Positions 27,387 through 37,439 of a stretch of DNA of 64,000 nucleotides are shown here, in pieces. The DNA is taken from positions 1 through 64,000 of the forward strand of contig NZ_LSAZ01000001.1 of NCBI RefSeq assembly GCF_001584325.1. The letters run 5' to 3'. Every line of letters starts with the position of its first letter. Within the stretch, counting starts at the first letter, position 1. Both the position numbers and the translations under genes were made by a program. This stretch comes from Bacillus nakamurai (GTDB taxonomy: Bacteria; Bacillota; Bacilli; Bacillales; Bacillaceae). The notes under the pieces are model-generated. The model ran no database searches, was not told the DNA's origin, and saw only the letters and a program-made list of their open reading frames with translations.

Positions 27387-28796
27387 ATGGAAAATTTATC
27401 AAACAGTGTTTGGGTTTGCCGCAGTTTTTATAATAGGACTGAACATCTGGATGATATGAATCAGCTCCTGTTTGGTGAGGGGAAATTTGTATTTGAATCC
27501 TCTAGTGCTCCGGAAATCATTAGAGGGACCATGACTTTATCTCCTAAAAACCATTACCGTCTTACCTTAAAAGGCTATTTACAGGGAAGTCATGTCAGAT
27601 TTCAAGGAAAGGGAATGAAAGGAACTCCGACAAGCGGCTGGGTTTATGATTTTATTGGTTACTTCGTGCCTGAATGGTCAGGCGGTATAGAGCAGAAATC
27701 TGTCCTTGTTGGTTCATTAATCAGAACAGCACCTCATGATGGGAAATCTGCAGGAGAGACAGCTTCCTTTATTGCAGTCCAGAGAGACTTTTTGGAAGTT
27801 CGTGAAGTCCTTCCGCTTCCGGATAAAGTGTTACATATGCTTGCATCAAGAAAGCATCGGCTGCATCATTTTATTTGGCATTCCATTAGGGATCGTTGGT
27901 GTATACTGAGCGAGAAAAAAAGAAAGCAAATGAGAGAAAAAGGCTGGCAGCCGGGAGAAAAATCTGATGAAAGGCCTTCAATAAACAGTGCGGGCGCCCC
28001 TTATATTAGTAATGGATCTGGAGAAGATTTTTTATTTATGCATCGCAGAATGATTCAGGAGGTCAACTCAATGATGGACAAGCCTATTTGGGGATGGCCT
28101 GAAATTCCGGCTCCAGGATCTTTAGATATTGACGTCATACCAGCCAAACCAATTTCAGAAGAGGATCTCTCATTAGGAAATCCAGATGGCTTTGCTGTTC
28201 CGCCAGCTTGGGACAGCAGTAACGAACTATTAAATAAACGGATCAAGCAACTTAAGGCCGATGGTTTCTATTGGTCACGGATGAAGTGGTGGGACCGGGA
28301 ATTTAAGAATTCGCAATACCTTAGCACCCTTACACTTGGGGAATTAGGATCTTTACTTGAATGGACTGTCCACAATGACATGCATATGCGCTGGAGCTCG
28401 GTTCCCAGAGATCCTATTTCGGGAGAGGTGCTGCCGGATGGACGAAAGAACCCTGATGATTTAGATTTTAAATGGGATGAGCCTCATTATGACTTTTTGG
28501 GAGATCCTTATTCAGCACATGTCAACCCTATTTTTTGGAGATTGCATGGCTGGATTGATGATCGTATCGAAGATTGGTTTCAAGCTCACGCAGCAGTCCA
28601 TCCTGAAGAGATAGAACGATCAGAGATCAAAGGTGTGCCATGGTTTAAAAGGGGAAAGTGGGTCCATATTGATCATCCTTGGTCAGGACCGTTACATGGG
28701 TGCCTTGATGAAAAAGACATGGAGATGATCGTCCATATTTTATTTCGTGACCCGTGCTTATGTTCAAAAGAAAATGCGTTCACTCATTGGTATTAA
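27387..28796 (+). CDS. Tyrosinase-like di-copper protein
   Basis: 469 residues. An N-terminal beta-rich domain (about 1-150) precedes a region with the histidine pattern of type-3 copper proteins: FLFMHRRMIQE (compare FLPWHRR of tyrosinase CuA), then EWTVHNDMHMRW (H-x3-H) and HVNPIFWRLHGWIDDRIEDW (compare DPIFWLHHAFIDRLW of CuB). It recalls PvdP-type and other bacterial tyrosinase-like maturation enzymes. Oxidation of a phenol is the likely chemistry, but the substrate and even activity are inferred. ATG 27387 with AGGAGGA. No signal peptide. No caddie protein or peptide-synthesis genes adjoin. Confidence 0.65.
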   Translation: MENLSNSVWVCRSFYNRTEHLDDMNQLLFGEGKFVFESSSAPEIIRGTMTLSPKNHYRLTLKGYLQGSHVRFQGKGMKGTPTSGWVYDFIGYFVPEWSGGIEQKSVLVGSLIRTAPHDGKSAGETASFIAVQRDFLEVREVLPLPDKVLHMLASRKHRLHHFIWHSIRDRWCILSEKKRKQMREKGWQPGEKSDERPSINSAGAPYISNGSGEDFLFMHRRMIQEVNSMMDKPIWGWPEIPAPGSLDIDVIPAKPISEEDLSLGNPDGFAVPPAWDSSNELLNKRIKQLKADGFYWSRMKWWDREFKNSQYLSTLTLGELGSLLEWTVHNDMHMRWSSVPRDPISGEVLPDGRKNPDDLDFKWDEPHYDFLGDPYSAHVNPIFWRLHGWIDDRIEDWFQAHAAVHPEEIERSEIKGVPWFKRGKWVHIDHPWSGPLHGCLDEKDMEMIVHILFRDPCLCSKENAFTHWY

Positions 28797-29357
28797 ATAA
28801 ATCAAACCATTAAACATCAAATGGATTCCTATTTAGTTTGGCATTAACCTTAACAAGCGGTTTCGGATTCTGCTCAGCAGAAAAACAAAGTCAAGATACG
28901 TTTCAAGGTTGCTTCCGATCGTCTTCAAACAAAGCGCTGAAACCCGAATGGCGGCTCGGCTCCGTGTATACCTTATGCACCCTCTTTGTTTTCATAAATC
29001 CGGCCGATATGTCAATAGACAAATAACGGCCGGCTGCTGTCTTCCGGCAAGGTGGCAATGCCGCACGATTACAAATCAATCGCCAGAAGGTATGAAAGCT
29101 CATCTGCTGTCAAAATTGAGCGCGCGGCCGACAAGTAAAGATATCCCTGCGTACATTGTTATTGCTAATACATGTAAACACGATCCACGATTTTTGTTTT
29201 TCTTCCGCTGCATTCCCTCCTTCTTCCTTATATTACTTTTAGTAACATGATATTGCTTGAAGGACGGGATGTCATTGGACACTATTGCTGAAACAATCGT
29301 GGTATATGAACGGAATCTCCAATATGACTTATTTCATGTAAGAAAATGTGATGGGAA
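28797..29357. other. Scrambled region without an intact gene
   Basis: About 560 nt between the di-copper protein gene and pucR. Short coding-like pieces occur on both strands (plus strand ALTLTSGFGFCSAEKQSQ near 28845-28900; minus strand GSCLHVLAITMYAGISLLV near 29130-29190) but none has a start, ribosome site and full length. These may be remains of the lost pucJ-pucM genes or of the insertion event; I could not match them. Confidence 0.35.
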
Positions 29358-30907
29358 TTAACTGATGAGCCGCTGCATCCTCAATGCGAGCCGCAGGCGC
29401 ATCGTCGTCTCCGGATCTTTTAAACTCTTCCCGAGCAATTCTTCGCATTTTTCTAAACGGTAGATCACCGTATTTCTGTGTACATACAAGCGCTTGGCTG
29501 TCTCTGAAATTTGGCAGTGTGTCTCCGGTCAGCCAGGCTTTGGAGGGTGGCATGATAAAACTTTTTCAAATCCTCCGCAGAGAGCAGGCGGAGAAGCTCA
29601 GGCACATCTTTGGCATGATAGATTTGAATAAACGCTGCGCTTCGGGACAAGTGGCCTGAAGAAAGCGCGTCAGAAGCCTCAGTAAAGGCGTCGGGCACAT
29701 CAATCAGCCTTTGGCAGATGCTGCTGACGCCAAAGGAAACCGTCCGTTTAAACTGCGTTCTGACCTGCGCTTGAAACTGCTCCAAAAAACTGATGACCGA
29801 TGCGTGTATTTCATTCCAGCTGTCTGTCGCTTCAATTAAAAGAATACCGACGTTTCCTTTCATGAAGAGGTGAGGCGGAAATGGAAAAGCTGACAGCTCA
29901 CCTTCGAGCAAATCAAACACATGGTCAGAAGCATGCTGATTTTCGGTCAAGCTGATCGTTTTATCGTTTCGGTCAAGCTTTCCTGCAATGCACATATATT
30001 TTTGATCCCAGCGGAGCCGGAATTCTTTAGCGCGGCTTTTGATCTCTTCATGGCCCGTGAACGAGCGCTCGATGAAATTACTGAAAAATTCATTACGGGC
30101 CCGTCTGCTGAATTGTTTCAAGGCATTTTCTTTCAGCAGTTCAAAGGAAATCACATTGGCCGCCTGTTCAATTGTTAAAATCAGGCCTTTATCAGCGGCC
30201 TGCACAAGCTCCGGCACGACCAAATAGCCGCAGTTTTTTTCATAATTGAGGATCGGCAGGACAGAATACGCCTTCCGGTCGGACAGCATGGAAAAGCAGG
30301 TGAAGAAAGGGCCAGAAAGAGAATAAAGGGTGTTTTTCAATGCAGCGGTGTCAAAGGATGTGTGATGGGACGACGACCTAAGTTTTGTATGCTGATCCAA
30401 GAGCAGCACAGGGAGCCGTAGAATGGCTGAAAGCTTTTTGAGCAAGGATTGCAGGCCTTTGCCGCTCATAATGTGGTTTGTGAATTTTTTATGTGCGTAA
30501 ATCGCCTGCTGCAGTTCGTTCGAGCGGATATCAAGAATATGGCTCAGCGTGACGTTGACGATATCTCCTAGCCTGGTGTCCTCCGGAAGCTCAATGATCG
30601 GAAACTCATATTGATCTGCAAGCTCCGCCATATCTTTCGGAATCACATCGAGATAACGCTTCGTTTTAATACCGAGTCCCGCGCAGCCCCGTTTTGCCAT
30701 ATGGCGGATTAAGTCTTTCAGAAGCTGCGGACGGTCCTTTACGTGATAAGCCGTGGTGACAAGCAATTCGTTTTTATGTAAAAAATCAGCGATGTCAGGG
30801 GCGTCCATCATATTGACGTGCTGCACCTCCCTCCAGCCGCCCGACCGGCCTGCGATTACCGATGCGTTTTTATAAGCGGGAATCTTCAGCACATCATAAA
30901 TATTCAT
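29358..30907 (-). pseudogene. pucR: pucR (purine catabolism activator), DNA-binding domain out of frame
   Basis: PucR activates the B. subtilis purine-degradation genes and is about 531 residues. Here the frame from ATG 30907 encodes the N-terminal PucR domain (KIPAYKNASVIAGRSGGWRE) and the middle domain, then leaves the family sequence after HATLQSLADRR and stops at 29465 (480 codons). The C-terminal HTH (ISETAKRLYVHRNTVIYRLE) is present in another frame ending at 29358. The junction also lacks about 20 codons, so this is a deletion with frameshift rather than a base-calling slip. The truncated product should not bind DNA. Confidence 0.87.
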
Positions 30908-31088
30908 TCATCATTCTCCTTTCGGGTTCTAAAGACAACCATTGGTTAATATGAATAAAAATCATGAAAAATTATAGCGGTTTTGCTGATGTATTACGAA
31001 CATAGTAGCAGTAAACTGATAATAATAGACGCATTTTGGTACAAAAACTGACACAAAAAATCGTCATCCTTACAGGGAGGAATATGAA

Positions 31089-32453
31089 ATGGCCTATGAT
31101 GTAATTGTAAAGGGTGCGAAGGCTGTAAGAAAAGACGGGGCAGAGCAAGCCGACATCGCCGTAAAGGACGGAGAGATTGCTATGATCGGCCCCGCCATTA
31201 ATGAAAAAGCGGACAAAGTGGTGCAGGCGGAAGGCATGTATGTGTTTCCTGGAGCGATTGACTGCCATGTGCATTTCAACGAGCCCGGACGGGACGACTG
31301 GGAAGGCATCGAAACCGGATCGAAAATGATGGCTGCGGGCGGGTGTACGACTTATTTTGATATGCCGCTGAATTGCATTCCGTCTACGGTGACCGCTGAA
31401 ACCATGCTGGAAAAGGCGGAAATCGCAAGCCGAAAGTCAGCGGTTGATTTTGCGCTCTGGGGCGGATTGGTCCCCGGGCACACTAAAGATATCAGGCAGA
31501 TGGCAGAGGCCGGGGCCATCGGTTTTAAAGCATTTTTATCAAAATCAGGCACCGAGGAATTCCATTCAGCCGATGAGCGGACTCTTTTAAAGGGAATGAA
31601 AGAAATCGCGGCCTGCGGGAAAATTTTGGCCCTGCATGCGGAAAGTGATGCCCTGACCCGTTTCTTGGAGGCGGAGTATGCTTTACAAGGGAAAATTGAT
31701 GCCGACGCCTATGCTTCCTCCCGTCCGGAAGAAGCCGAATGCGAGGCCGTGCAGCGCGCCATTGAATATGCAAAAGCAACCGGATGCCCGCTCCATTTTG
31801 TACATATCAGCACGAAAAGAGCCGTGCTTCTGATTCAGCAGGCGAAAGAAGGCGGCGCGGATATCACCGTTGAAACCTGCCCGCACTATTTATTGTTCAG
31901 CCACGAAGACTTCCGCCAAAAAGGAGCGGTCGCCAAATGCGCTCCGCCGCTCCGTCCTGAAGCTGAGAAAGAAGAATTGATCGATATGCTGTCTGCGGGG
32001 CTGATTGATATGGTGTCTTCGGATCATTCTCCCTGCCATCCGTCCCTCAAACGCGAGGATAACATGTTTCTGTCGTGGGGAGGAATCAGCGGAGGCCAAT
32101 TTACGCTGCTCAGCATGATTCAATTGGCGCTCGAACGGGGGATTCCTTTTGAAACGGTTGCCGAATGGACGGCGGCAGGCCCTGCAAAGCGCTTCGGTTT
32201 AACGAAAAAAGGACGGCTTCAAGCAGGCTTCGATGCTGATTTTACGATCGTGCAGCCGGAGCCTTACACCGTAACGAAAGAGACGCTGTTTGCCAAACAT
32301 AAGCAAAGCCTGTACGAAGGCCACGCCTTTCCTTACCGCATCGCTGCGACATACAGCAGGGGGCGCTGTGTGTATCAGGATGGAGAAACTAAAGACAGCG
32401 GCGCTTCCGGAACGTTTCTGATTCCAACTGAAAAAATCAAGCCGATCCTCTGA
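31089..32453 (+). CDS. pucH: PucH, allantoinase
   Basis: Cytoplasmic zinc amidohydrolase that opens allantoin to allantoate. The 454 residues have the metal motif [16 protein letters not shown], the carbamylated-lysine region [12 protein letters not shown], histidines in ALHAESD and HFVHIST, and the catalytic aspartate in [13 protein letters not shown] 31089 with AGGGAGGA. It is the only undamaged gene of the ureide pathway in this window; its product allantoate would have no PucF to use it, and its activator PucR is broken. Confidence 0.93.
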   Translation: MAYDVIVKGAKAVRKDGAEQADIAVKDGEIAMIGPAINEKADKVVQAEGMYVFPGAIDCHVHFNEPGRDDWEGIETGSKMMAAGGCTTYFDMPLNCIPSTVTAETMLEKAEIASRKSAVDFALWGGLVPGHTKDIRQMAEAGAIGFKAFLSKSGTEEFHSADERTLLKGMKEIAACGKILALHAESDALTRFLEAEYALQGKIDADAYASSRPEEAECEAVQRAIEYAKATGCPLHFVHISTKRAVLLIQQAKEGGADITVETCPHYLLFSHEDFRQKGAVAKCAPPLRPEAEKEELIDMLSAGLIDMVSSDHSPCHPSLKREDNMFLSWGGISGGQFTLLSMIQLALERGIPFETVAEWTAAGPAKRFGLTKKGRLQAGFDADFTIVQPEPYTVTKETLFAKHKQSLYEGHAFPYRIAATYSRGRCVYQDGETKDSGASGTFLIPTEKIKPIL

Positions 32454-32524
32454 CGGGGAGCGGCTTTTTTATCGTTTTGAAAGCGGATATCGTGGTATTT
32501 TTTTATAAAAAGGAGAAAAACACA

Positions 32525-32840
32525 TTGTATGATCACATCATGCCTATATTAACGGCGACGGAAGATTGCCCGGCTGAAGGCCAGTGCGGTGTCACGGCTT
32601 TAGTCATCCAAGATGTTTACGGCGGCGCTATTCTCAAAACAAAAACCGGGAGCAAGCTGGCATTTTGATAACCAAATAGACGGGGAGATATATGACTTCA
32701 CGAACGGACAGTTTTCAGAGCACCGGCATATCCCTTCTTCCAGAAGTGAGGCATTTTCAGACACCAATGAGAAACAATACCGGTATCTCAAAAAAGCGTT
32801 CAGAAAAAACATGGAAAAGGAAAGTGGAAAATACCTGTGA
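32525..32840 (+). pseudogene. yunG: yunG, frameshifted
   Basis: YunG is a conserved Bacillus protein of unknown function, about 115 residues. The first frame, from TTG 32525 (AAAAGGAG upstream), has CPAEGQCGVTALVIQDVYGG and runs into TGA near 32668. The family sequence continues in another frame as ASWHFDNQIDGEIYDFT to DTNEKQYRYLKK and stops at 32840. The shift lies around 32637-32650, in the A-rich stretch AAAACAAAAACC. A sequencing slip in that tract cannot be excluded. Confidence 0.8.
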
Positions 32841-32866
32841 TAAACTAGGATGAGAGGTGAAGGAAT

Positions 32867-33718
32867 GTGATCTATATCGGACTGACGGGATGGGGGGACC
32901 ATGACAGCATCTATCCGCCCAAAACAGCAAGCCAGCAAAAATTGCAGGCTTATTCATCCCACTTTCCCATCGTTGAATTGGACGCGAGTTTTTATGCCAT
33001 TCAGCCCGCCCGCAATAATGAAAAATGGGTCAAGGAAACGCCTGAATCCTTTCAATTTGTGATTAAGGCTTATCAAGGAATGACGGGCCATCAGCGCGGC
33101 GATATTCCGTTTGAAACGAAGGAAGACATGTTTGCGGCGTTTAAGCTGTCATTGACGCCGTATTTACAGCATAATAAGCTTGCCATGGTGCTGTTCCAGT
33201 TTCCGCCGTGGTTTGACTGCAAGAAAGAAAACGTCGCCTATTTGCGGTGGTGCAAACACCAGATGGGTGATATCCCATGCGCGCTTGAATTCCGCAATCG
33301 GTCGTGGTTTTCGCCCCCATTTTATGAACAAACGCTTTCCTTTATGAAAGCGGAAGGCTGGATCCACAGTATATGCGACGAGCCGCAAATCGGCGAGGGC
33401 AGCATTCCGACTGTGCTGAAAGCAACTGATGAAGAGAAAACGCTTGTCCGGTTTCACGGCCGGAATAAGCAGGGCTGGATCAAACCTGACGGCGGCCAAA
33501 ACTGGCGTGAGGTCAGATATTTATACCGCTACAACAAACAGGAGCTTGAAGATTGGATAAATAATCTCCGAAAACTGGAAAAACAGTCGCGCAATTTATA
33601 TGTGCTGTTTAACAATAATTCGGGCGGAGACGCTGCTGATAACGGCATGCAGATGCTTGAGATGTTAAATATTAAATATACCGGGCTTTCGCCGAAGCAG
33701 CTCGATTTATTCAGCTAG
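32867..33718 (+). CDS. yunF: YunF, DUF72 family protein
   Basis: A 283-residue TIM-barrel protein of the DUF72 family, function unknown. Family features: IGLTGWGDHDSIYPP at the start, ELDASFYAI, ALEFRNRSW, and VRFHGRNKQGW. GTG start with GAGGTGAAGG upstream. It heads the yunF-yunE-yunD set with gaps of about 20 nt, so the three are probably one transcript. Confidence 0.88.
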   Translation: MIYIGLTGWGDHDSIYPPKTASQQKLQAYSSHFPIVELDASFYAIQPARNNEKWVKETPESFQFVIKAYQGMTGHQRGDIPFETKEDMFAAFKLSLTPYLQHNKLAMVLFQFPPWFDCKKENVAYLRWCKHQMGDIPCALEFRNRSWFSPPFYEQTLSFMKAEGWIHSICDEPQIGEGSIPTVLKATDEEKTLVRFHGRNKQGWIKPDGGQNWREVRYLYRYNKQELEDWINNLRKLEKQSRNLYVLFNNNSGGDAADNGMQMLEMLNIKYTGLSPKQLDLFS

Positions 33719-33737
33719 AAAAGAGGTTTCACGATAC

Positions 33738-34559
33738 ATGTCTTATCTTATTTTGGTTTTACTGGGTTTTATCGCCGGAACGGTCGGAAGTCTGATCGGG
33801 CTTGGCGGAGGAATCATCATCGTGCCAGCGATGCTCTATTTAAGCACGATGACCTCGTTTTTTCATGACGTGACACCGCAGATTGCAATTGGGACATCGC
33901 TTTTGGTGATTATTTTCACGGGGCTTTCGTCAACGCTTGCCTATATGAAATATAAAACAGTGGATTACAAAAGCGGCCTGATTTTTTTCATCGGTTCAGG
34001 TCCCGGAAGTATCATCGGGGCGTATTTGTCTAAACTTTTTAATGCTCATACGTTTTCTGTCTGGTTCGGGCTTTTTATGATGATTATTTCAATCACATTA
34101 ATGCTGAAGGCGAAAGCAAAACCGGTCAATAGAGAGCATAAAGGGATGATCCGCACGTATCAGGACGAATCAGGAGAGGTATATACATATTCGTACCGCG
34201 TCTTTACCGGTATAGCGATTGCTTTTTTTGTCGGCTTATTGGGCGGTCTTTTCGGCATTGGCGGCGGCTCTCTTATGGTTCCGGCCATGCTGCTGCTGTT
34301 TTTATTCCCGCCTAAGGTCGCAGTGGCGACGTCGATGCTGATTATTTTCTTATCCTCTGTGACAGGCTCCGTGTCACATATTGCAGAGGGTCATGTCAAT
34401 TGGCTGTATGCGTTATGCCTCGTGCCGGGCGCTTGGTTCGGCGGAAAAATGGGCGCGTGGGTCAATAAGCGGGTGCAAACGAAAACGATCGTGCTCCTCA
34501 TGCGGATCGTATTAATGTTGATCGGCTGTGAATTAATGTATCAAGGGATATTCAGCTAA
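33738..34559 (+). CDS. yunE: YunE, TauE/SafE (TSUP) family membrane transporter
   Basis: A 273-residue membrane protein with about eight segments and an internal repeat typical of the TSUP family: GSLIGLGGGIIIVPAM in the first half and GGLFGIGGGSLMVPAM in the second. Members export sulfite, sulfoacetate or related organosulfur anions; the substrate here is unknown. ATG start, AAGAGG upstream. Located between yunF and yunD. Confidence 0.9.
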   Translation: MSYLILVLLGFIAGTVGSLIGLGGGIIIVPAMLYLSTMTSFFHDVTPQIAIGTSLLVIIFTGLSSTLAYMKYKTVDYKSGLIFFIGSGPGSIIGAYLSKLFNAHTFSVWFGLFMMIISITLMLKAKAKPVNREHKGMIRTYQDESGEVYTYSYRVFTGIAIAFFVGLLGGLFGIGGGSLMVPAMLLLFLFPPKVAVATSMLIIFLSSVTGSVSHIAEGHVNWLYALCLVPGAWFGGKMGAWVNKRVQTKTIVLLMRIVLMLIGCELMYQGIFS

Positions 34560-34579
34560 AAGAATGAGGGAGAGAGTGT

Positions 34580-35968
34580 ATGTTGGAAAAGCTCCGTTTA
34601 TATCATACGAATGATTTGCACAGCCATTTTGAAAATTGGCCGAAAATCGTACATTATATTGAACAAAAGAAAAGAAAGCATGCAAGAGACGGGGAGGAAA
34701 CACTCGTATTTGATATCGGGGACCACATGGACCGCTTCCAATTCGTAACGGAAGCGACTTACGGAAAGGCGAATGTCGATTTGTTAAACCGCCTTGAGAT
34801 TGATGCTGCCGCCATCGGCAATAATGAAGGAATTACGCTGCCGCATGACGAGCTGGCAGCCTTATATGATCATGCCGCGTTTCCCGTGGTTGTTTCCAAT
34901 CTGTTTGATGCGGACGGAAACCGCCCCCGATGGGCTGTGCCTTATCTCGTCAAAACGCTGAAAAACGGAATGACGGCCGCCGTGCTCGGCGTCACGGTGC
35001 CATATTATCCCGTGTATGAAAAACTAGGCTGGACGGTGACTGATGCTTCTGAAAGCATTAAACAATCACTTGACGCGGTCAGCGGAAAAGCGGATATCAT
35101 CATTCTTCTGTCGCATTTAGGCTTGATAGATGATCGGGAAGCCGCCGAGAAATTTCCCGATATTGATGTCATTCTCGAATCACATACACACCATCTGTTA
35201 GAGGATGGGCAAACGGTTAACGGCGTCCTGCTGGCATGTGCGGAAAAGTACGGGAACTATGTCGGCTGCGTCGAGCTGACGATAGACGGTGAAAAGCGGC
35301 GCATCGTTCATAAACAAGCGTCGGTCGAAAAGATGTCGGAATGGCTCGGGGAATCTGAGGATACGAATGCCTTTTTGAAAGAAAAGGAGCAGGAAGCCGA
35401 AAACATCCTTTCTGTACAGATTGCTGATCTGAAAGAAGAGGCGGGCGTGAACTGGTTTGAGGAATCACCGCTGCCGCTGCTTTTGGCTGATGCGCTGAAA
35501 AGCTGGTGCGGCTGTGAAGTCAGCATGGTAAACTCAGGCGTCATTTTGGGGCCGTTAAAGGCGGGGCCTGTAACAAAGCTTGACTTGCACCGCATCTGCC
35601 CCCATCCGATCAATCCGGTCGCTGTGCGCCTTTCTGGCAAGGAACTAAAAGAAACGATCGGACAGGCTGCAGCAGAAAACATGGAGCAGCTGCGGATTAA
35701 AGGACTCGGCTTTCGCGGGGAAGTTATGGGCAAGATGGTGTACGCCGGAGCAGAGGTACAGACAGACGTGCTTGATGACGGTGTGACTCATCTTATCAAT
35801 GTGAAAGTGAACGGAGAAGAAATTAATGAAGACCGGATGTACTCAGTCGCGGTCCTTGATATGTTTACACTGGGAAAACTGTTTCCCTACATCCGCGATG
35901 CAAAAGAAAAACAATATTTTATGCCGGAATTTTTAAGAGATCTCCTCGCCTGGAAGCTTGCTCAATAG
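34580..35968 (+). CDS. yunD: YunD, 5-prime-nucleotidase family metallophosphoesterase
   Basis: A 462-residue two-domain phosphoesterase: an N-terminal calcineurin-like metal domain (LYHTNDLHSHFE, FDIGDHMDR, GNNEG, LESHTHHL) and a C-terminal 5-prime-nucleotidase domain (from about 300). There is no signal peptide, so it is cytoplasmic, unlike UshA. Substrate probably a nucleotide or UDP-sugar, unproven. ATG start with GGGAGAG. Confidence 0.9.
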   Translation: MLEKLRLYHTNDLHSHFENWPKIVHYIEQKKRKHARDGEETLVFDIGDHMDRFQFVTEATYGKANVDLLNRLEIDAAAIGNNEGITLPHDELAALYDHAAFPVVVSNLFDADGNRPRWAVPYLVKTLKNGMTAAVLGVTVPYYPVYEKLGWTVTDASESIKQSLDAVSGKADIIILLSHLGLIDDREAAEKFPDIDVILESHTHHLLEDGQTVNGVLLACAEKYGNYVGCVELTIDGEKRRIVHKQASVEKMSEWLGESEDTNAFLKEKEQEAENILSVQIADLKEEAGVNWFEESPLPLLLADALKSWCGCEVSMVNSGVILGPLKAGPVTKLDLHRICPHPINPVAVRLSGKELKETIGQAAAENMEQLRIKGLGFRGEVMGKMVYAGAEVQTDVLDDGVTHLINVKVNGEEINEDRMYSVAVLDMFTLGKLFPYIRDAKEKQYFMPEFLRDLLAWKLAQ

Positions 35969-35988
35969 TCGGAAAACCTGCAACAAGC

Positions 35989-36341
35989 CTTAGATATTTT
36001 TGTCTAAGCGTTTTTCTTTTTAACTCACGGTACAGGTTAGTGAAATAAATAATACATCGAAAACTAGTCAAAGAAAGCCGATTGGTGGCGGTTTATCTGC
36101 ACCGGCAAGAAATATTATGAAAAATATTACTACGTTTATGATTTCCTTACTTATTTTCCGTTCATAATAACGTTAACCTCTTTAATGATGATATGAATTA
36201 TAGAGAAAAAAAATTAGAATTTCTATACGTGAATAGTGGCTAGTATGCAAGGGGGGAAATTGGACTTAGTTTCTGTTTTCTTTAGTTAAAATGGTTTAAA
36301 TGATGAAATATTTCGTTACTTAGAGAACTATTATTTACCGA
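35989..36341. other. Gene-free stretch after yunD with a weak terminator
   Basis: CTTAGA/TCTAAG at 35991-36007 followed by TTTTT is a weak terminator for yunD. Beyond it, about 330 AT-rich nt hold no complete gene. One frame near 36070-36200 (ADWWRFICTGKKYYEKYYYV) looks coding-like but has no start codon and may be a relic. Confidence 0.4.
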
Positions 36342-36400
36342 TTGACGTTTGTTTGATAAAATGTTATTATGAAGTTAACTTCACGTGAAATAAACTTCAC
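36342..36400 (+). promoter_or_regulatory. Promoter and palindromic operators of the DUF2178-like/XRE operon
   Basis: TTGACG (36342-36347) and TATTAT (36365-36370) are spaced by exactly 17 nt. Directly after the -10 come perfect palindromes GAAGTTAACTTC (36371-36382) and TTCACGTGAA (36380-36389), and GTGAA/TTCAC at 36385-36400. Repression by the XRE-type protein encoded two genes on is the natural reading. Confidence 0.65.
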
Positions 36401-36433
36401 CCCAAGAGAATAAGTTGATTAGGAGAGGTACGT

Positions 36434-36832
36434 TTGAAAAATCTATTCATACAGCGTTTTTTAGTCTCATCCTTGGTAATTATATTGGGAATCATTCAAA
36501 TAATTCTCGATACATCAGTAGGATTATATTCTGGCTATATCGCTTTATTCCTAGGTGGAATACTTTTGTTGTACTCAACAGATTCTTACATTACATCCCG
36601 AAAGAATAAATCACTAGAAAAGGAATTATCAAAGGAATATGACGAAAGAGATGCTTTAATTGATGGAAAAGTTGCTCACTTTTCTTTGCGTATTCTGATA
36701 TGCGAAATTTTAATTCTTATGTTTTTAACTAATTTTGTGGTAATCCCAACAAATACTGCATTATTTGTTGTCTTAGTATCTTTAATATTTAGTGAAATTG
36801 CGTCTAGAAAGTATTACAATCTTGTCCTTTAA
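36434..36832 (+). CDS. DUF2178-like membrane protein
   Basis: A 132-residue membrane protein with two pairs of hydrophobic segments around a charged cytoplasmic loop (KNKSLEKELSKEYDERD). The loop KEYDERDALIDGKV is what I associate with DUF2178-type proteins, commonly encoded beside a tiny XRE regulator, as here. TTG start with AGGAGAGG. It probably senses something at the membrane or antagonises the regulator; no function is established. Confidence 0.62.
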   Translation: MKNLFIQRFLVSSLVIILGIIQIILDTSVGLYSGYIALFLGGILLLYSTDSYITSRKNKSLEKELSKEYDERDALIDGKVAHFSLRILICEILILMFLTNFVVIPTNTALFVVLVSLIFSEIASRKYYNLVL

Positions 36833-36844
36833 TTCGGAGGATTT

Positions 36845-37048
36845 ATGAAAAATAGAGTAAAAGAATTGCGAATAGAATATGGAATAACGCAACAAGAATT
36901 AGCTGATAAAGTAAGTGTATCTTCTAGAACGATCATCTCATTAGAAAAACAAAAGTATAATCCATCTGTGCTACTTGCGTATAAAATAGCTTCAGTTTTT
37001 AATTTATTAATCGAAGAAACTTTTATTTTCAATGAGGATGACAAATAA
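36845..37048 (+). CDS. Small XRE-family transcriptional regulator
   Basis: A 67-residue protein that is almost only a helix-turn-helix: VKELRIEYGITQQELADKV, then SSRTIISLEKQKYNPSVLLA, and a short acidic tail. Cro/CI fold, of the type paired with small membrane proteins. ATG start with CGGAGG. It lies 12 nt after the membrane protein gene, in one operon, and the strong palindromes at the operon promoter suggest autoregulation. Confidence 0.85.
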   Translation: MKNRVKELRIEYGITQQELADKVSVSSRTIISLEKQKYNPSVLLAYKIASVFNLLIEETFIFNEDDK

Positions 37049-37096
37049 TACATTTCACAAACATGCACATATTAAACAAACAACGGAGGAATAGTA

Positions 37097-37303
37097 ATGC
37101 TTTTTATACCTTTTATTTTTGGGTTAGCTTTTGTAGTTTGGGGTATTTATCGGATGAGAACAGATGATGGCTTATTTGGAAAAAATCGAAAAAACAAAAA
37201 CATATTCAATTTACTGTTAATGGGAGAAGCTTCAGGATTAGGACAATTTTTGGGTGGAATTCTGTTTATTATTATAGGGATTGTTGCATTTATTGTAAAG
37301 TAG
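37097..37303 (+). CDS. Small membrane protein of unknown function
   Basis: A 68-residue protein with two hydrophobic segments (about 1-18 and 47-67) and a polar, basic middle (RMRTDDGLFGKNRKNKN). ATG start with CGGAGGA. It is the third gene of the DUF2178-like/XRE operon. No family recognised. Confidence 0.6.
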   Translation: MLFIPFIFGLAFVVWGIYRMRTDDGLFGKNRKNKNIFNLLLMGEASGLGQFLGGILFIIIGIVAFIVK

Positions 37304-37439
37304 TTATAAATAAGAAGTTCAATTTTTCACTGAAATATTGTGAATAAAATCACTTAAATCATCATGGACTTTAGTGTAAGATGGTTCAATAAAATAATCA
37401 AACTTTTTTATAAAAAAATGAATCGATCACATTAAATAC

